Positions 1 through 9,837 are shown, counted from the first letter of the stretch. The stretch is DNA of 64,000 bases from JBBIJR01 sp037445875 (GCA_037445875.1 JBBIJR010000005.1:1-64000); one strand, 5' to 3'. Notes: generated by a model from the letters alone, not told the origin. Program-made: numbers and translations.

Positions 1-3000
1 AGACTGGCGCCGTTGAAATTCGAGTCAGGGCGCAATACAGGGATGCGGTAAAGCACCCAACCCTCATTCCCGACGCCCGCCAGAATGGACTTGTCTACCT
101 GAGAAGTGTCGAGGGGGACCGAAAACCGAAGGAAGGAATTCGTAACATCCAGGACACTGTTACCGTTGAGATCCTCCGTGTCTCCTTCCCTGCGACCGTC
201 GCCAATATTGCCCTGCGTTCCATTGATCTTGATGTTCAGGATATTGCCGGTCGAAATCCGCTCCAACAGGTCCTTCTGGTTGTCGATTCCAGTCAGGTCG
301 TCGTCGAAGTTGTCTCCAAAAGGATCCTCGCTCGTATCCGTACGGGCGTAGTTGATTGTACCCCACGGATACCTTACTTGAAGGCTGTCCAGCGTTCTCT
401 GTTGTTCCGGTGTCAAAAGTTGCGTGCCACGGGGAATTCCGTGCGCGGTAAGAATGGAATCCTCCTGAGCGTCTCTCAACTCATCCAACCCAAGATCTTC
501 AGATTCCTCCAGACCGAGTTGGACGGTTCGCTTCACCTCCCGATTGAAGGCAACTCCATTCTGATCCTCGGTGATGGCGCCAAGTTCGATATGAAGTACG
601 CCCTTGCTGTTGTTCAGGTTGTTGATCCAGAACTCGACGAAACGCGTTTCGCTCAATTCGTTGCGCGCCGACGTGGGAAGTCCCCGCATGATACCGCCCC
701 AGGAATTCTGGAGGACGCTTCCGGACGCGTCTCGTTCGGGCTGAAACGCAATACCGAGCGTGGTGATGAGATCGGATGCAAGCGCGTCGACCTTCGATAT
801 ATTCTTTCGCGGTTCCTGCCACTGGTACCATATGGTTTTGCCGCGAAGACTCGAGTCCTGATCGACGGGAACGCTGGCCAGACTCCAACCGCGGCGGAAT
901 GTGCCGAGAGGAAAAGTGCGCTTGACGGCCTCGAAGTCGTCGACGTATGCCACACCGTTCTCATCCGCTTTCATCAAACCGTTACTTGTATTGGGCGTTG
1001 GGAGCAGCACCGCGTACTCGCCGCGGAACGTGATCTTGGACGGCTGGGAGGTCGAAACCAGTGGGATATAGTTGGTGAGTTTGGTCAGGAATCCCGAGCC
1101 CAGTTCCACGGACGTATTGATGTCCCAGACGAAGTTCCTGAACGGCTCCTCGCCTAATTGCACGCGCTTGTTGATGGTGGACTGACTCTGAAAGAGCGCG
1201 GTCGTGCCGATGAACGAATTCGGCCCCAAACCGAGGCCTTCCAGGCCATACTCGGCGCGCGCTCCGAAGATCGCCTTCTTGTCCACCTGGAACAATTGAG
1301 CCTGTTCATATCGGATTTCGACATTTGTACTGGGGAGTTTCGCGCGAGGATCGAGCAGCTGGATGGTTCCCGAAAAGTAGTCGATATGATATCCGATGTC
1401 TTTTTCCAGCTTTTCGCCGTCCAGGAGAACCTCTTCACTGCCTTCGAGGATGTTGATACCCAGCGAAATCGTCGAGCTTTTCTGCGTTGTGCTCATTTGG
1501 ATCTGGAAGCGATTATCCTGAAGATTTTCCGCATGGACAGCCCCATTGCGCTGGAAATCATAGATCTTGTAGAGACGCACGGAATCACCGTCTACGACCG
1601 TTGGGTACCGCTCCGGATCAAACCCGCCCCCCAGATCAGCAGGATTCGGGTCGAATGGCCTCAGTCGGGGGAACCGGATAATACCCTTTTCCTGATCGAC
1701 GATGCCGGCATCCACGATTTGGTCCGGGCCTGTTCCGCCGCTCTGCGAGACCTCGTCGATGTGGAGAATCTCCATTGTGCCCCTCAGGCCTCCGTCTTCG
1801 TCCTTGATTGAGGTAACCAGGTTGTTGCCACTGCCGGCTGCCGGTGGACGATATATGATCTTCAAACTTCTCAAGTCTTCCTCATTGACCCCATAGACGC
1901 CGAGGTCATAATAGTTCTTCATCTCCAGATTCCACGCAGGATGCGAAGGCCCCGGCTGGCTGTTCCAGAGTATCTTAAGGTGGAGACGGTCAGAAGTTGG
2001 ACTGATAAGGCCGGTCGTCACAGCGTCTCGTGTAGTATACCTGACGCCGAGAATCTCGCTTTCTTGGATCGGAGTGTTGAGTAGGAGAATTCCCAATTGA
2101 CGATCGATGGTATAGTCGACATTATCTTTCAGTTCGATGAAATAGCTGGACTCGCTGTTGGGATCAAGCGTTGCGAGCTGTGCGTCATCCACATGGAAAT
2201 AGCTCGTGTCTTGCACCAAATCGTCACGGCTGAATGCCCGGCCCGGGATTGCGCCCCCGAGCTGATTATTGTTGTTGGCGCCTTTGTAGACATTTATGCT
2301 GGATATCTGCTTGTCCGCATCATATTGATGGATTCGCTGCACGTAAGTCTCGTATTGGTCCCGATAGAAACTGTTCACAAAGAAATACTTCGCCTTTGCA
2401 TAGTCGTACGCTTTCAGGGTGATCGTCTGAGTCTGCCCTTTGCCGCCGCTCCAGGAAACTTTTTGTTTTTCACCCCGCTGGATGCTCGCAATCGTAGTGA
2501 CGTCAAGATTGCCGAGTCGGAACAGGGCCTTCACACCGAAGAGGCCCTTGTTCTGCCCGCCCGTCGTTACGAATTCCGTTCCGGGCAGCGATAAGTCGAT
2601 GTTACCGGCCTCCAGCTTCTGCAGTACCTCGTCGTCAAAACCGGTGTAGGTCAACCGTATGTTGTTTTCGAAATCGAACTCCCGCTCGCTGTCCTGATCG
2701 ATCAGTATCTCCACCTTCTTTCCGATCGTGCCGCGAAGACTGAATTGCTGCTTCTGCTCGAATTTCGGTGTGACCGATGAAGTCTTGCCCGTTTGCACGT
2801 TGCTGTTGGAAGACTTCTCACGGGCCACGGACATGCTGAGATTGATGTTGCCGGAGGCCTCCACGGCGACTTCATCTCCGCCGAAGATCTTCTTGAATGT
2901 TTCGTTGGTCGTCACGGTGGCCGAGAAAAGGCGAATAGCTCCGGACGCCAGTTCCTCCTTCGCAGACAGTTGAGCAAGGACGGTCTTGGTGAACAGATTT

Positions 3001-3602
3001 CGAATCCCGTTTTTCGTACTGTAGGCGAGGTACTCGTCTCGCCGCACACGGGTGGTGTTTTTCAGCGGATGCTTTCGATTGCCGAATTCGTCGGTGAACG
3101 AGTAGCTCGTGAGACTCGAATCCAGGGAGACCTGGAGTTTATAGTTGGGCAGCAGTGTGTGCGTCTGTGTGAACGAGAGGACCGGGCCTTTGACGAGCAG
3201 GTAGTTCTGGTTGGGATCCAACGACACCGACCGGAGATGTTGAAACGGGTACAACTGAAAATCGGAAAGCGGCGCAGCAAGCTGGGTGGACAGGATGGAT
3301 GCGGCCGCGCCCAGCAGGTGATTGGAGACCAGGATCTGGGACTCGCCGTTCAAGCCCATCTTGTCCGAACTGTAACCCAGAAGGCGCTCAAAGAGCCGTT
3401 CGGCAGCTTGAACGACCCGGCGTTTCTGATCGGCGGAATACGTCGTCGTGTCGGTGACGGGCGAAAGGGACCTGGAGAGCGAATCGGCGCCAACGCGTGT
3501 CGTGTCCGCCGCGACACTGTCTGCGGATTGACCGTAAGCGAAGGACCCAACAAGTAGGCAAAGCTGGAAAACGATCAGAACGCGCAACCTGGAAACCTGC
3601 AC
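1..3602 (-). CDS. sprA: SprA, T9SS outer-membrane translocon (5' half, runs off left edge)
   Basis: About 1200 residues are readable without a stop; SprA proteins are usually near 2400, so this is the N-terminal half. SprA is the very large outer-membrane barrel through which the type IX secretion system exports cargo carrying a C-terminal sorting domain. The chosen start is GTG at 3602, preceded by a GGTGG-like site and followed by a signal peptide (hydrophobic run VLIVFQLCLLVGSFAYG, cleavage before QS). Later segments read like SprA: IPGRAFSRDDLVQ, DGDSVRLYKIYDFQRNGAVH, and a stretch with VLQNSWGGIMRGLPTSA. Two T9SS cargo proteins lie 20 kb away in the same window, which supports the call. 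The assignment rests on recalled family motifs, not an alignment. Confidence 0.88.
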   Translation of the reverse strand, partial: MQVSRLRVLIVFQLCLLVGSFAYGQSADSVAADTTRVGADSLSRSLSPVTDTTTYSADQKRRVVQAAERLFERLLGYSSDKMGLNGESQILVSNHLLGAAASILSTQLAAPLSDFQLYPFQHLRSVSLDPNQNYLLVKGPVLSFTQTHTLLPNYKLQVSLDSSLTSYSFTDEFGNRKHPLKNTTRVRRDEYLAYSTKNGIRNLFTKTVLAQLSAKEELASGAIRLFSATVTTNETFKKIFGGDEVAVEASGNINLSMSVAREKSSNSNVQTGKTSSVTPKFEQKQQFSLRGTIGKKVEILIDQDSEREFDFENNIRLTYTGFDDEVLQKLEAGNIDLSLPGTEFVTTGGQNKGLFGVKALFRLGNLDVTTIASIQRGEKQKVSWSGGKGQTQTITLKAYDYAKAKYFFVNSFYRDQYETYVQRIHQYDADKQISSINVYKGANNNNQLGGAIPGRAFSRDDLVQDTSYFHVDDAQLATLDPNSESSYFIELKDNVDYTIDRQLGILLLNTPIQESEILGVRYTTRDAVTTGLISPTSDRLHLKILWNSQPGPSHPAWNLEMKNYYDLGVYGVNEEDLRSLKIIYRPPAAGSGNNLVTSIKDEDGGLRGTMEILHIDEVSQSGGTGPDQIVDAGIVDQEKGIIRFPRLRPFDPNPADLGGGFDPERYPTVVDGDSVRLYKIYDFQRNGAVHAENLQDNRFQIQMSTTQKSSTISLGINILEGSEEVLLDGEKLEKDIGYHIDYFSGTIQLLDPRAKLPSTNVEIRYEQAQLFQVDKKAIFGARAEYGLEGLGLGPNSFIGTTALFQSQSTINKRVQLGEEPFRNFVWDINTSVELGSGFLTKLTNYIPLVSTSQPSKITFRGEYAVLLPTPNTSNGLMKADENGVAYVDDFEAVKRTFPLGTFRRGWSLASVPVDQDSSLRGKTIWYQWQEPRKNISKVDALASDLITTLGIAFQPERDASGSVLQNSWGGIMRGLPTSARNELSETRFVEFWINNLNNSKGVLHIELGAITEDQNGVAFNREVKRTVQLGLEESEDLGLDELRDAQEDSILTAHGIPRGTQLLTPEQQRTLDSLQVRYPWGTINYARTDTSEDPFGDNFDDDLTGIDNQKDLLERISTGNILNIKINGTQGNIGDGRREGDTEDLNGNSVLDVTNSFLRFSVPLDTSQVDKSILAGVGNEGWVLYRIPVLRPDSNFNGAS

Positions 3603-3730
3603 AAGTCCACCTGACCTCAATGGTAATTCGCCAGAGTCATCCTGACCAGGCCCGATAACGTAAACGGCCCGGCTAAGCTAGTAGCAAGATGTAATGAGGT
3701 TCTCCACGGTTGGTTCCCGCCTGGGACTCA

Positions 3731-3759
3731 AACATACTGAATAGCACTCTGCAATTCAA
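3731..3759 (-). promoter_or_regulatory. Candidate sigma-70-type promoter for sprA
   Basis: On the minus strand TTGAAT (3754-3759) and TATGTT (3731-3736) are separated by 17 bases, about 120 bases upstream of the sprA start. A T-rich run lies just upstream at the 3' end of rsmG. Pattern match only. Confidence 0.4.
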
Positions 3760-3781
3760 GAAAAAAACCGGGACCCTGAAG

Positions 3782-4438
3782 CTATCGATGAGTTCTTCGA
3801 CACACAAGTAAGTGCCCATCTTGCGGAGAGTTGAACCACCCGCATTCCCTCAGGGGGCGTGCTTCGATCGTCACGAGGCCCGCCTTGATTCCGGCGACCT
3901 CATCCGGATAGTTCTTGCCCTTCAGAAACAGCATTACTCCGTCGGTCCTGAGCAGCGGCCGCGACAGTTGGATCAAGCGTGATACCGGTGCGACGGCCCT
4001 TGCGGTGACCGCGTCGTAGGCTGCACGGTGATCTTCGCCAAGAGACTCGACCGCGGCACGAACCACCGTCGTATTGTCGAGAGCCATTTCACGCAGCGCG
4101 AGTTCCAGGAAAGCGCTCTTCTTGCGCACACGTTCGATCAGCGTAAAGTGCGTTCTCTGATAGATGATGGCCAGCGGTATGGCCGGAAAGCCGCCGCCGG
4201 AACCGATGTCGGCTACCCGTTCGGCGGGAGCGAAAGGATGGAAATAGGCTATGGCGAGAGAGTTGAGCAGATGTCTATCCGTGAGATCCCTCTCTCGGCG
4301 TGAAACGAGATTGACCTTCTTATTCCACGACGACAGCAGGTCGATGAATGCGCGGAACCGGTCCTTCTGCTCGATGGACAACTGATACGAAGATTCGATT
4401 CTCGCGAAGAAATCCGAGACGTCCGGCGCGGCCGTCAT
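3782..4438 (-). CDS. rsmG: 16S rRNA (guanine-N7) methyltransferase RsmG
   Basis: A 218-residue SAM-dependent methyltransferase of normal family length. RsmG (GidB) makes m7G at position 527 of 16S rRNA. The SAM-binding motif VADIGSGGGFPAIPLAI is visible near residue 75, and the N-terminal helix region LLSSWNKKVNLVSRRE is typical. Its ATG overlaps the mnmG stop by four bases (ATGA), so the two are probably translationally coupled, an arrangement common near bacterial replication origins. Confidence 0.96.
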   Translation of the reverse strand: MTAAPDVSDFFARIESSYQLSIEQKDRFRAFIDLLSSWNKKVNLVSRRERDLTDRHLLNSLAIAYFHPFAPAERVADIGSGGGFPAIPLAIIYQRTHFTLIERVRKKSAFLELALREMALDNTTVVRAAVESLGEDHRAAYDAVTARAVAPVSRLIQLSRPLLRTDGVMLFLKGKNYPDEVAGIKAGLVTIEARPLRECGWFNSPQDGHLLVCRRTHR

Positions 4439-6336
4439 GCCGGTTCCTGACTGTAGGCAACCTCACCTTTCTCAAGATACACAAGGAGAAGGGAAATATC
4501 GGCGGGAGTGATCCCCGAAATGCGGCTTGCCTGCCCTACGCTCTCGGGACGAACGCGGGCCAGCTTCTCCCTTGCTTCTTTGGACAGGGACTTAATCTGG
4601 CCGTATGGGAAAGCCGGCGGTATGTGCTTCGCCTCAAGCCTTTCGAAACGGGCGACTTGCTCGAGCTGTCTTTGGATGTAGCCTTCGTACTTGATCGTTG
4701 TATTGACTTCGCGTTGGACATCGCCGAAATCCAGGCATTCAATGATCCCTTCGTCGAGGAGATTGGGCAGATCCAAACGCACGTGTTCCAGAGACACCTC
4801 TGGCCTCTTGATCAACTTCTCAAAAGCCTCCGGCTCGGCGAGGTCGGACGAACCGTGCCGTCGAAGAAAGTCGTTTATTTCCGCCGGACGAGCGTGATGC
4901 GTTGCCAACCACCGCCTGACCGTGTTCATAGACTCCACCTTTCTCATAAGCAGGGCAAACTGCTCGTCGGAAACCAGTCCCAAAGCTCGAGCCCTTTCGG
5001 TCAGACGTAAGTCGGCATTGTCATATCTCAGGAGCAGGCGGTACTCGGCCAGACTGGTGAAGATACGGTACGGCTCCAGCGTGCTCTTGTTCACCAGGTC
5101 GTCTATGAGCACGCCGATGTACGCCTCGTTCCTCCGGAGCACGAAGGAACCGCCAGTCTTCACGGACAGAGCAGCATTGATTCCTGCCATCAAACCTTGC
5201 GCTCCCGCCTCTTCGTAGCCGGACGTCCCGTTGATCTGTCCAGCCAGGAACAAGCCCGGGATCGACTTCGATTCCATGTTAAGTTTGATCTGGTAGGGAG
5301 GGAAGAAATCGTATTCGACGGCATACCCAGGGCGCAAGATCTCCACGTTTTCAAGGCCGGGAATCGTTCGTATGGCCTGTTTCTGAACGTCTTCCGGTAA
5401 GCTTGTCGAGAACCCGTTCACATAGTACTCGATGGAGTCGTAGCCCTCAGGCTCAAGGAAGATCTGGTGGTGGTCCTTGTCCGAGAAGCGGCTGATCTTG
5501 TCCTCGATAGATGGGCAGTATCGGGGACCCGTTCCCTTAATCCTACCGGTGTACATGGGTGAACGGTCAAACCCGGTCTTCAGTATCTCGTGGGTCTCGG
5601 GACTCGTGTGAGTAAGATGGCAAGGGACCTGACGCCTTTCGAGCCTCCTCGTTCTCGCAGAGAATGGCTCCGGTTTCTCATCCCCATCCTGCCGCAGACA
5701 CTTCGAAAAATCAATTGTGTCCCGTCGAATTCGAGGCGGCGTCCCCGTCTTCAGTCGGCCGCTTTCCAATCCAAGGGCCACGAGGGCCTCTGTGATGCCT
5801 GAGGCCGGCTTCTCGCCGAATCGTCCCGCCTTTTCGCTGTGCAATCCGACATGAATGACTCCATTCAGAAATGTCCCGCATGTCAGCACGGCCGCGGCGC
5901 ACCGTATCTCATCCCCTGATTCGAGGACCAATCCTCGAATTCCGCCTGACTGCAATCTTACATCGACGACGTTAGCCTCGGCCACGCTCAGATTCTGAGT
6001 TGATTGCAACAGAAGTTGGGTGAACAACGGATACCCGGAACGCTCGACTTGCGCGCGCGGAGACCACACCGCGGGCCCTCTGGATCGATTCAACAGGCGA
6101 AACTGGATCCCCACGTTGTCGGTGATATACCCCATGAGCCCGCCGAGGGCATCGATTTCTTTGACCAAGTGTCCCTTCGCCGTGCCACCAATGGCCGGGT
6201 TGCAAGAAAGCGTGCCGATACGCGTGACGTCCATCGTAAGCAAGATCGTCTTGCAACCCATCCTGGCCGAAGCATGGGCCGCCTCATAGCCGGCGTGGCC
6301 CCCGCCCACAACGGCAACATCATACTCTAAGTCCAT
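4435..6336 (-). CDS. mnmG: tRNA uridine-5-carboxymethylaminomethyl modification enzyme MnmG (GidA)
   Basis: At 633 residues this is the usual size for MnmG. With MnmE it forms the complex that installs (carboxymethyl)aminomethyl groups on wobble U34 of certain tRNAs. The N-terminal FAD dinucleotide-binding motif VVGGGHAGYEAA is clear, followed by the conserved SCNPAIGGTAKGHLVKEIDALGG block, and a second conserved block PGYAVEYDFFPPYQ lies mid-protein. It sits downstream of mnmE, with two parS-like palindromes in the 85-base spacer, and overlaps rsmG by four bases. Confidence 0.97.
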   Translation of the reverse strand: MDLEYDVAVVGGGHAGYEAAHASARMGCKTILLTMDVTRIGTLSCNPAIGGTAKGHLVKEIDALGGLMGYITDNVGIQFRLLNRSRGPAVWSPRAQVERSGYPLFTQLLLQSTQNLSVAEANVVDVRLQSGGIRGLVLESGDEIRCAAAVLTCGTFLNGVIHVGLHSEKAGRFGEKPASGITEALVALGLESGRLKTGTPPRIRRDTIDFSKCLRQDGDEKPEPFSARTRRLERRQVPCHLTHTSPETHEILKTGFDRSPMYTGRIKGTGPRYCPSIEDKISRFSDKDHHQIFLEPEGYDSIEYYVNGFSTSLPEDVQKQAIRTIPGLENVEILRPGYAVEYDFFPPYQIKLNMESKSIPGLFLAGQINGTSGYEEAGAQGLMAGINAALSVKTGGSFVLRRNEAYIGVLIDDLVNKSTLEPYRIFTSLAEYRLLLRYDNADLRLTERARALGLVSDEQFALLMRKVESMNTVRRWLATHHARPAEINDFLRRHGSSDLAEPEAFEKLIKRPEVSLEHVRLDLPNLLDEGIIECLDFGDVQREVNTTIKYEGYIQRQLEQVARFERLEAKHIPPAFPYGQIKSLSKEAREKLARVRPESVGQASRISGITPADISLLLVYLEKGEVAYSQEPA

Positions 6337-6352
6337 CTAATAATCCCCTGGG

Positions 6353-6368
6353 CGTTTCACGTGAAACA
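6353..6368. promoter_or_regulatory. parS-like palindrome (site 1)
   Basis: The sequence cGTTTCACGTGAAACa matches the well-known ParB-binding consensus TGTTTCACGTGAAACA at 15 of 16 positions. It lies in the mnmE-mnmG spacer. parS sites cluster near replication origins, next to gidA/gidB in many bacteria. No parA or parB gene is visible in this window. Confidence 0.7.
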
Positions 6369-6401
6369 CATAAAAAAAGACAAGTCTATCTGTAAAATTG
6401 A

Positions 6402-6417
6402 TGTTCCACGTGGAACA
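6402..6417. promoter_or_regulatory. parS-like palindrome (site 2)
   Basis: TGTTCCACGTGGAACA is a perfect 16-base palindrome with the CACGTG core of parS, 49 bases from site 1 and just after the mnmE stop. Its outer half-site differs from site 1 (TTCC rather than TTTC) but is compensated on the other arm, as expected for a protein-bound dyad under selection. Confidence 0.7.
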
Positions 6418-6421
6418 TTGT

Positions 6422-7795
6422 CTATTTCCCGATGCAGAAATTCGCGAAAATGCTGTCCAGAACTTCATCTGATGTCACTTCTCCAACAATCTCCCCCAAG
6501 GCACGGGACGCCTCACGGATGTCAATTGCTGCAAACTCAAGCGACATGCCATCAACGACGGAATTGCGTGCACGCCGAATGCTATCCATGCTCTGTTGCA
6601 GCGACAACTTGTGCCTCAGGGTCGATATCATGGGGGCTTCAAAGGAAACGCCTCCGCAGAGTGTTTCAAACACGGTGTCCTTCATCTCTTCCAATCCTGC
6701 TCCTGTTCGTGCCGATACTTGCACAACCGGATAGCCAGCAACATCAGGGCAATCGAGCTTGCTGCCAACGTCGATCTTGTTGGCCACGACTACGCAAGGT
6801 CGAGTGCCCGAGGCGGAAAGCATCCTGAGCGTCTCAAAGTCCTCGTTGTCCAATCCAGTGGAAGCATCGACGACAGCGAGGACAAGATCGCAGTCTTCTG
6901 ACAATCTCCTAGCGTATCCGACACCGACATTCTCGACATGATCGTGCGTGTGCCGCAGGCCGGCCGTGTCCAGGATAACGACGGGGATTCCGCGTATGTC
7001 AAGCATCTCCTCAATGTAGTCGCGAGTTGTGCCGGGTATCTCGCTGACGATAGCCCGCTCTCTCTTCAAGAGCGCATTCAAGAGGCTTGACTTCCCCACG
7101 TTTGGCTTCCCTATGATCGCCACACGGACTCCATCCCGCAAGATGCGACCAGCATTGTAAGTGGACAGAAGTCTCTCTATTTCTTCGCTGACCTTGTCCA
7201 AACTGGCGCAGACCCGTGCCCTTTCTATGTTGATCAGGTTCTCCTCAGCAAAGTCCAACTCAATCTCGACGAGGGAGCACACATCAATCAGCTGGATTCG
7301 CAACGCCTGGACATCGTCCGCCAATCGGCCCATCAACTGGGCAGATGAAGCTCGGCGTGCAGCATCGGTCTTCGCGTGTATAAGGTCGGCCACAGCCTCG
7401 ACTTGCGAAAGATCCATCCTGCCGTTGAGGAATGCGATCCTCGTGAATTCCCCTGGCTGTGCCATGCGTGCCCCTGCCTGGAGAACACACTGTAGAACGT
7501 GGCGGGTTACGAGCGGACCTCCATGGCAACTCATCTCGACGACATCCTGGCCTGTATAAGAATTCGGACCACGCATGACAGCCGCCAGTACCGTGTCAAC
7601 CAGTTCGCCGGTTCCAGGTTGAACGCAACGGCCATGGTGAATCGTATGGCTGTCCACCGTTGATAGGGCTCGACGGCCTCTGAATACTCTGTCGCACACG
7701 GTCAGGGCATCGGGACCGGATACGCGCACAACAGCGATTCCACCCGTTCCCGGAGGTGTCGATACGGCCGCGATCGTGTCTTGCAGTGTAGACAT
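6422..7795 (-). CDS. mnmE: tRNA modification GTPase MnmE (TrmE)
   Basis: A complete 457-residue MnmE, the GTPase partner of MnmG in wobble-uridine modification. The N-terminal tetrahydrofolate-binding domain begins TIAAVSTPPGTGGIAVVRVSG. The inserted G domain shows G1 GKPNVGKSSLLN, a G2 loop with PGTTRDYIEE, G3 DTAGLRH and G4 NKID. The protein ends in the family-defining C-terminal motif FCIGK, whose cysteine is needed for the modification reaction. Confidence 0.97.
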   Translation of the reverse strand: MSTLQDTIAAVSTPPGTGGIAVVRVSGPDALTVCDRVFRGRRALSTVDSHTIHHGRCVQPGTGELVDTVLAAVMRGPNSYTGQDVVEMSCHGGPLVTRHVLQCVLQAGARMAQPGEFTRIAFLNGRMDLSQVEAVADLIHAKTDAARRASSAQLMGRLADDVQALRIQLIDVCSLVEIELDFAEENLINIERARVCASLDKVSEEIERLLSTYNAGRILRDGVRVAIIGKPNVGKSSLLNALLKRERAIVSEIPGTTRDYIEEMLDIRGIPVVILDTAGLRHTHDHVENVGVGYARRLSEDCDLVLAVVDASTGLDNEDFETLRMLSASGTRPCVVVANKIDVGSKLDCPDVAGYPVVQVSARTGAGLEEMKDTVFETLCGGVSFEAPMISTLRHKLSLQQSMDSIRRARNSVVDGMSLEFAAIDIREASRALGEIVGEVTSDEVLDSIFANFCIGK

Positions 7796-7820
7796 TGCGT
7801 CGTCACAGGCCTTGCCGGCC

Positions 7821-9548
7821 CTACTTGATCATGTGCTTTGACATCAAGTACTGCTGAAGCATGGTCAACGCGTTGAAAACCGTCCAGTACAGAACCAGTC
7901 CGGAGGGAAAATTGTTGAAGAGGAAGAAAAAGAGAACCGGCATGCCGTACATCATGAACTTCTGGTTGAACTTCTGCGCAGGATCCGTACTGTCTATGGG
8001 TGTCATGGGCGTGATCTTCTGCTGCACAAACGTCAGTGCCGTCATGATGATGGGCAGCGGATTCACGTTGAAGTCGCCAATAAGCGGCAGACCCGTGTGC
8101 AATGTCGCTATCGTGTCCGGCAAGGAAAGATCCTTGATCCATCCGAAGAACGGGGCCTGGCGGAGATCGATGGTCTCATGAAACACGTGGTAGATGGGAA
8201 ACAGAATCGGCATCTGGATCAACATCGGCAGGCAGCCCGAAAGCGGATTGTAGCCGATCTCCTTATACAGTTTCATCATCTCCTGCTGCATCCTGGCGGG
8301 GTTATCCTTGTACTTTTTCTGGATTTCCTTCTGCCGCGGCATGACTTCCTTCATCTTCTGCATGCCGACGTAGGATTTGTGTGTCAGCGGGTAGAGCAGT
8401 ATCTTCACAAACAGAGTGAACACGATAATAACCCACCCATAGTTGGGTATCATAGAATACAAGTAGTTGAACGAGTATAAGATACCCTTGGTCAGAGGCC
8501 GAATAATGGCCCATCCCCACTCCAGGACAGCACTCAGATCCTCCCCGTACTGGTTTAGGGCCGTGAATTCGGTTGGGCCGGCGTAGACCTTGAACCGGTC
8601 CGTCCTATTGGACTCGAACTTCATGTTCAAAGCCACGCTGTAGTTCTTGTCTGAGACACGTCCCTGGTCAAGCACGGCCTTTCCCTCCATCCTACAACCC
8701 TGCCCATCTTTGTCCAGGGGGATCATGTAAACAATGAAATACTTCGTCCGTGTGGCGATCCATCGAGTCGTCCCCGTGTAGCTGACTTCACCCCCGGATT
8801 GGTCTGACACGTCGAATTCCTGCTTTTCGTCACCCATCATCGCATATGTCTTGAAGTACGTAACATCCTCAACGGAATTCTTCTCAGTTGGGCGGAGACC
8901 GGTGAGCCACTGCAACTGGTACTCGTTGTTCGAAATCTCGTCGCCGAAACCTTGCCACTGCACGGACATGTCAAAGTCGTAGCGATCCGGATAAAACGTG
9001 AATGAGCGGATGATGGACCTCGATCCGTCGAATACAAGCAAGAAGGACAAAGAAAAAGATGCTGTGTCATTAAGGACGACCGCTGTGTCCTTTATCGTAC
9101 TCTCGAAGATCGCGTCTTCCAAGGATACCCTGTTGCCGTGGTACGAAATGGAGAGGCTGATATTGGCAACCGAATCCACAAAACTCACCGGATTACCGTG
9201 AGAGTCCCTGTACTTATGGACAAGCCATTGCGTGATCGTGCCGCCGGACTTGTTAGATAGCACGGCCGAATAGAGCTTTGTCTGTATCGCAATTCGGGCC
9301 GGAGGAGCGTTCTTCCACAACCTCTCCGTGTTATCCTGTCCGGTTTTTCGCTCCGGCTGCCTTGGCAAGATGGATCGGCTTGGAGGTGCAGAGTCAGACT
9401 TGGCCGCAAACGTCGTGTCGCTGGGACCTGGAATCGGAGCAGGTATGTTCTTTCTCGAGGAAGGAGGAGACACCATCTCCATATAGAACGGCCAGAGGAT
9501 AATGATTGCGGCGATCAAAATCATGGCGAGGATAGACTTGCGGTCCAT
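7821..9548 (-). CDS. yidC: Membrane protein insertase YidC
   Basis: 575 residues from ATG at 9548, preceded by AGGAG (the reading frame stays open further upstream, but that part overlaps yidD and is not YidC-like). An N-terminal membrane anchor (ILAMILIAAIIILWPFYMEM) is followed by a large periplasmic beta domain. The C-terminal five-helix insertase core starts near residue 375 and contains KYKDNPARMQQEMMKLYKE and NPLSGCLPMLIQMPILFPIY. YidC inserts and folds inner-membrane proteins, alone or with SecYEG. The start overlaps the yidD stop by one base (TGATG). Confidence 0.96.
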   Translation of the reverse strand: MDRKSILAMILIAAIIILWPFYMEMVSPPSSRKNIPAPIPGPSDTTFAAKSDSAPPSRSILPRQPERKTGQDNTERLWKNAPPARIAIQTKLYSAVLSNKSGGTITQWLVHKYRDSHGNPVSFVDSVANISLSISYHGNRVSLEDAIFESTIKDTAVVLNDTASFSLSFLLVFDGSRSIIRSFTFYPDRYDFDMSVQWQGFGDEISNNEYQLQWLTGLRPTEKNSVEDVTYFKTYAMMGDEKQEFDVSDQSGGEVSYTGTTRWIATRTKYFIVYMIPLDKDGQGCRMEGKAVLDQGRVSDKNYSVALNMKFESNRTDRFKVYAGPTEFTALNQYGEDLSAVLEWGWAIIRPLTKGILYSFNYLYSMIPNYGWVIIVFTLFVKILLYPLTHKSYVGMQKMKEVMPRQKEIQKKYKDNPARMQQEMMKLYKEIGYNPLSGCLPMLIQMPILFPIYHVFHETIDLRQAPFFGWIKDLSLPDTIATLHTGLPLIGDFNVNPLPIIMTALTFVQQKITPMTPIDSTDPAQKFNQKFMMYGMPVLFFFLFNNFPSGLVLYWTVFNALTMLQQYLMSKHMIK

Positions 9549-9817
9549 CAGTTCTCCTGTTTCATTGTTGAATCGTGGGAGCATCCTCCGTGTACGGGTG
9601 GAACAGGATCGTAACCTCCCGGATGAAACGGGTGGCATTTGAGGATCCGCCGGATCGCCAGAATCGTACCGTGCCACACCCCGTGCACCGCGATGGATTC
9701 CACGGCGTAGTTCGAGCATGAAGGATAGAAACGGCACGACGACGGCAGGATAAGTGACAATGTGTGCTGGTAGAGGCGGATAAGGAGGATCGGGATACTG
9801 CGACCTACATGACCCAT
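9548..9817 (-). CDS. yidD: Membrane protein insertion efficiency factor YidD
   Basis: An 89-residue protein with the YidD signature LLIRLYQHTLSLILPSSCRF, then YPSCSNYAVESI and HPFHPGGYDPVP. YidD assists YidC-dependent insertion at the inner membrane. It directly precedes yidC, as usual. What is unusual is what precedes it: rpmH rather than rnpA. Confidence 0.94.
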   Translation of the reverse strand: MGHVGRSIPILLIRLYQHTLSLILPSSCRFYPSCSNYAVESIAVHGVWHGTILAIRRILKCHPFHPGGYDPVPPVHGGCSHDSTMKQEN

Positions 9818-9837
9818 AATGCAATCTTCATAACAAT

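Noticed and set aside
9549..9824. Upstream extension of the yidC frame by 92 codons
   Set aside because: It overlaps yidD completely, its sequence is unlike any YidC N terminus, and a proper ribosome-binding site precedes ATG at 9548.
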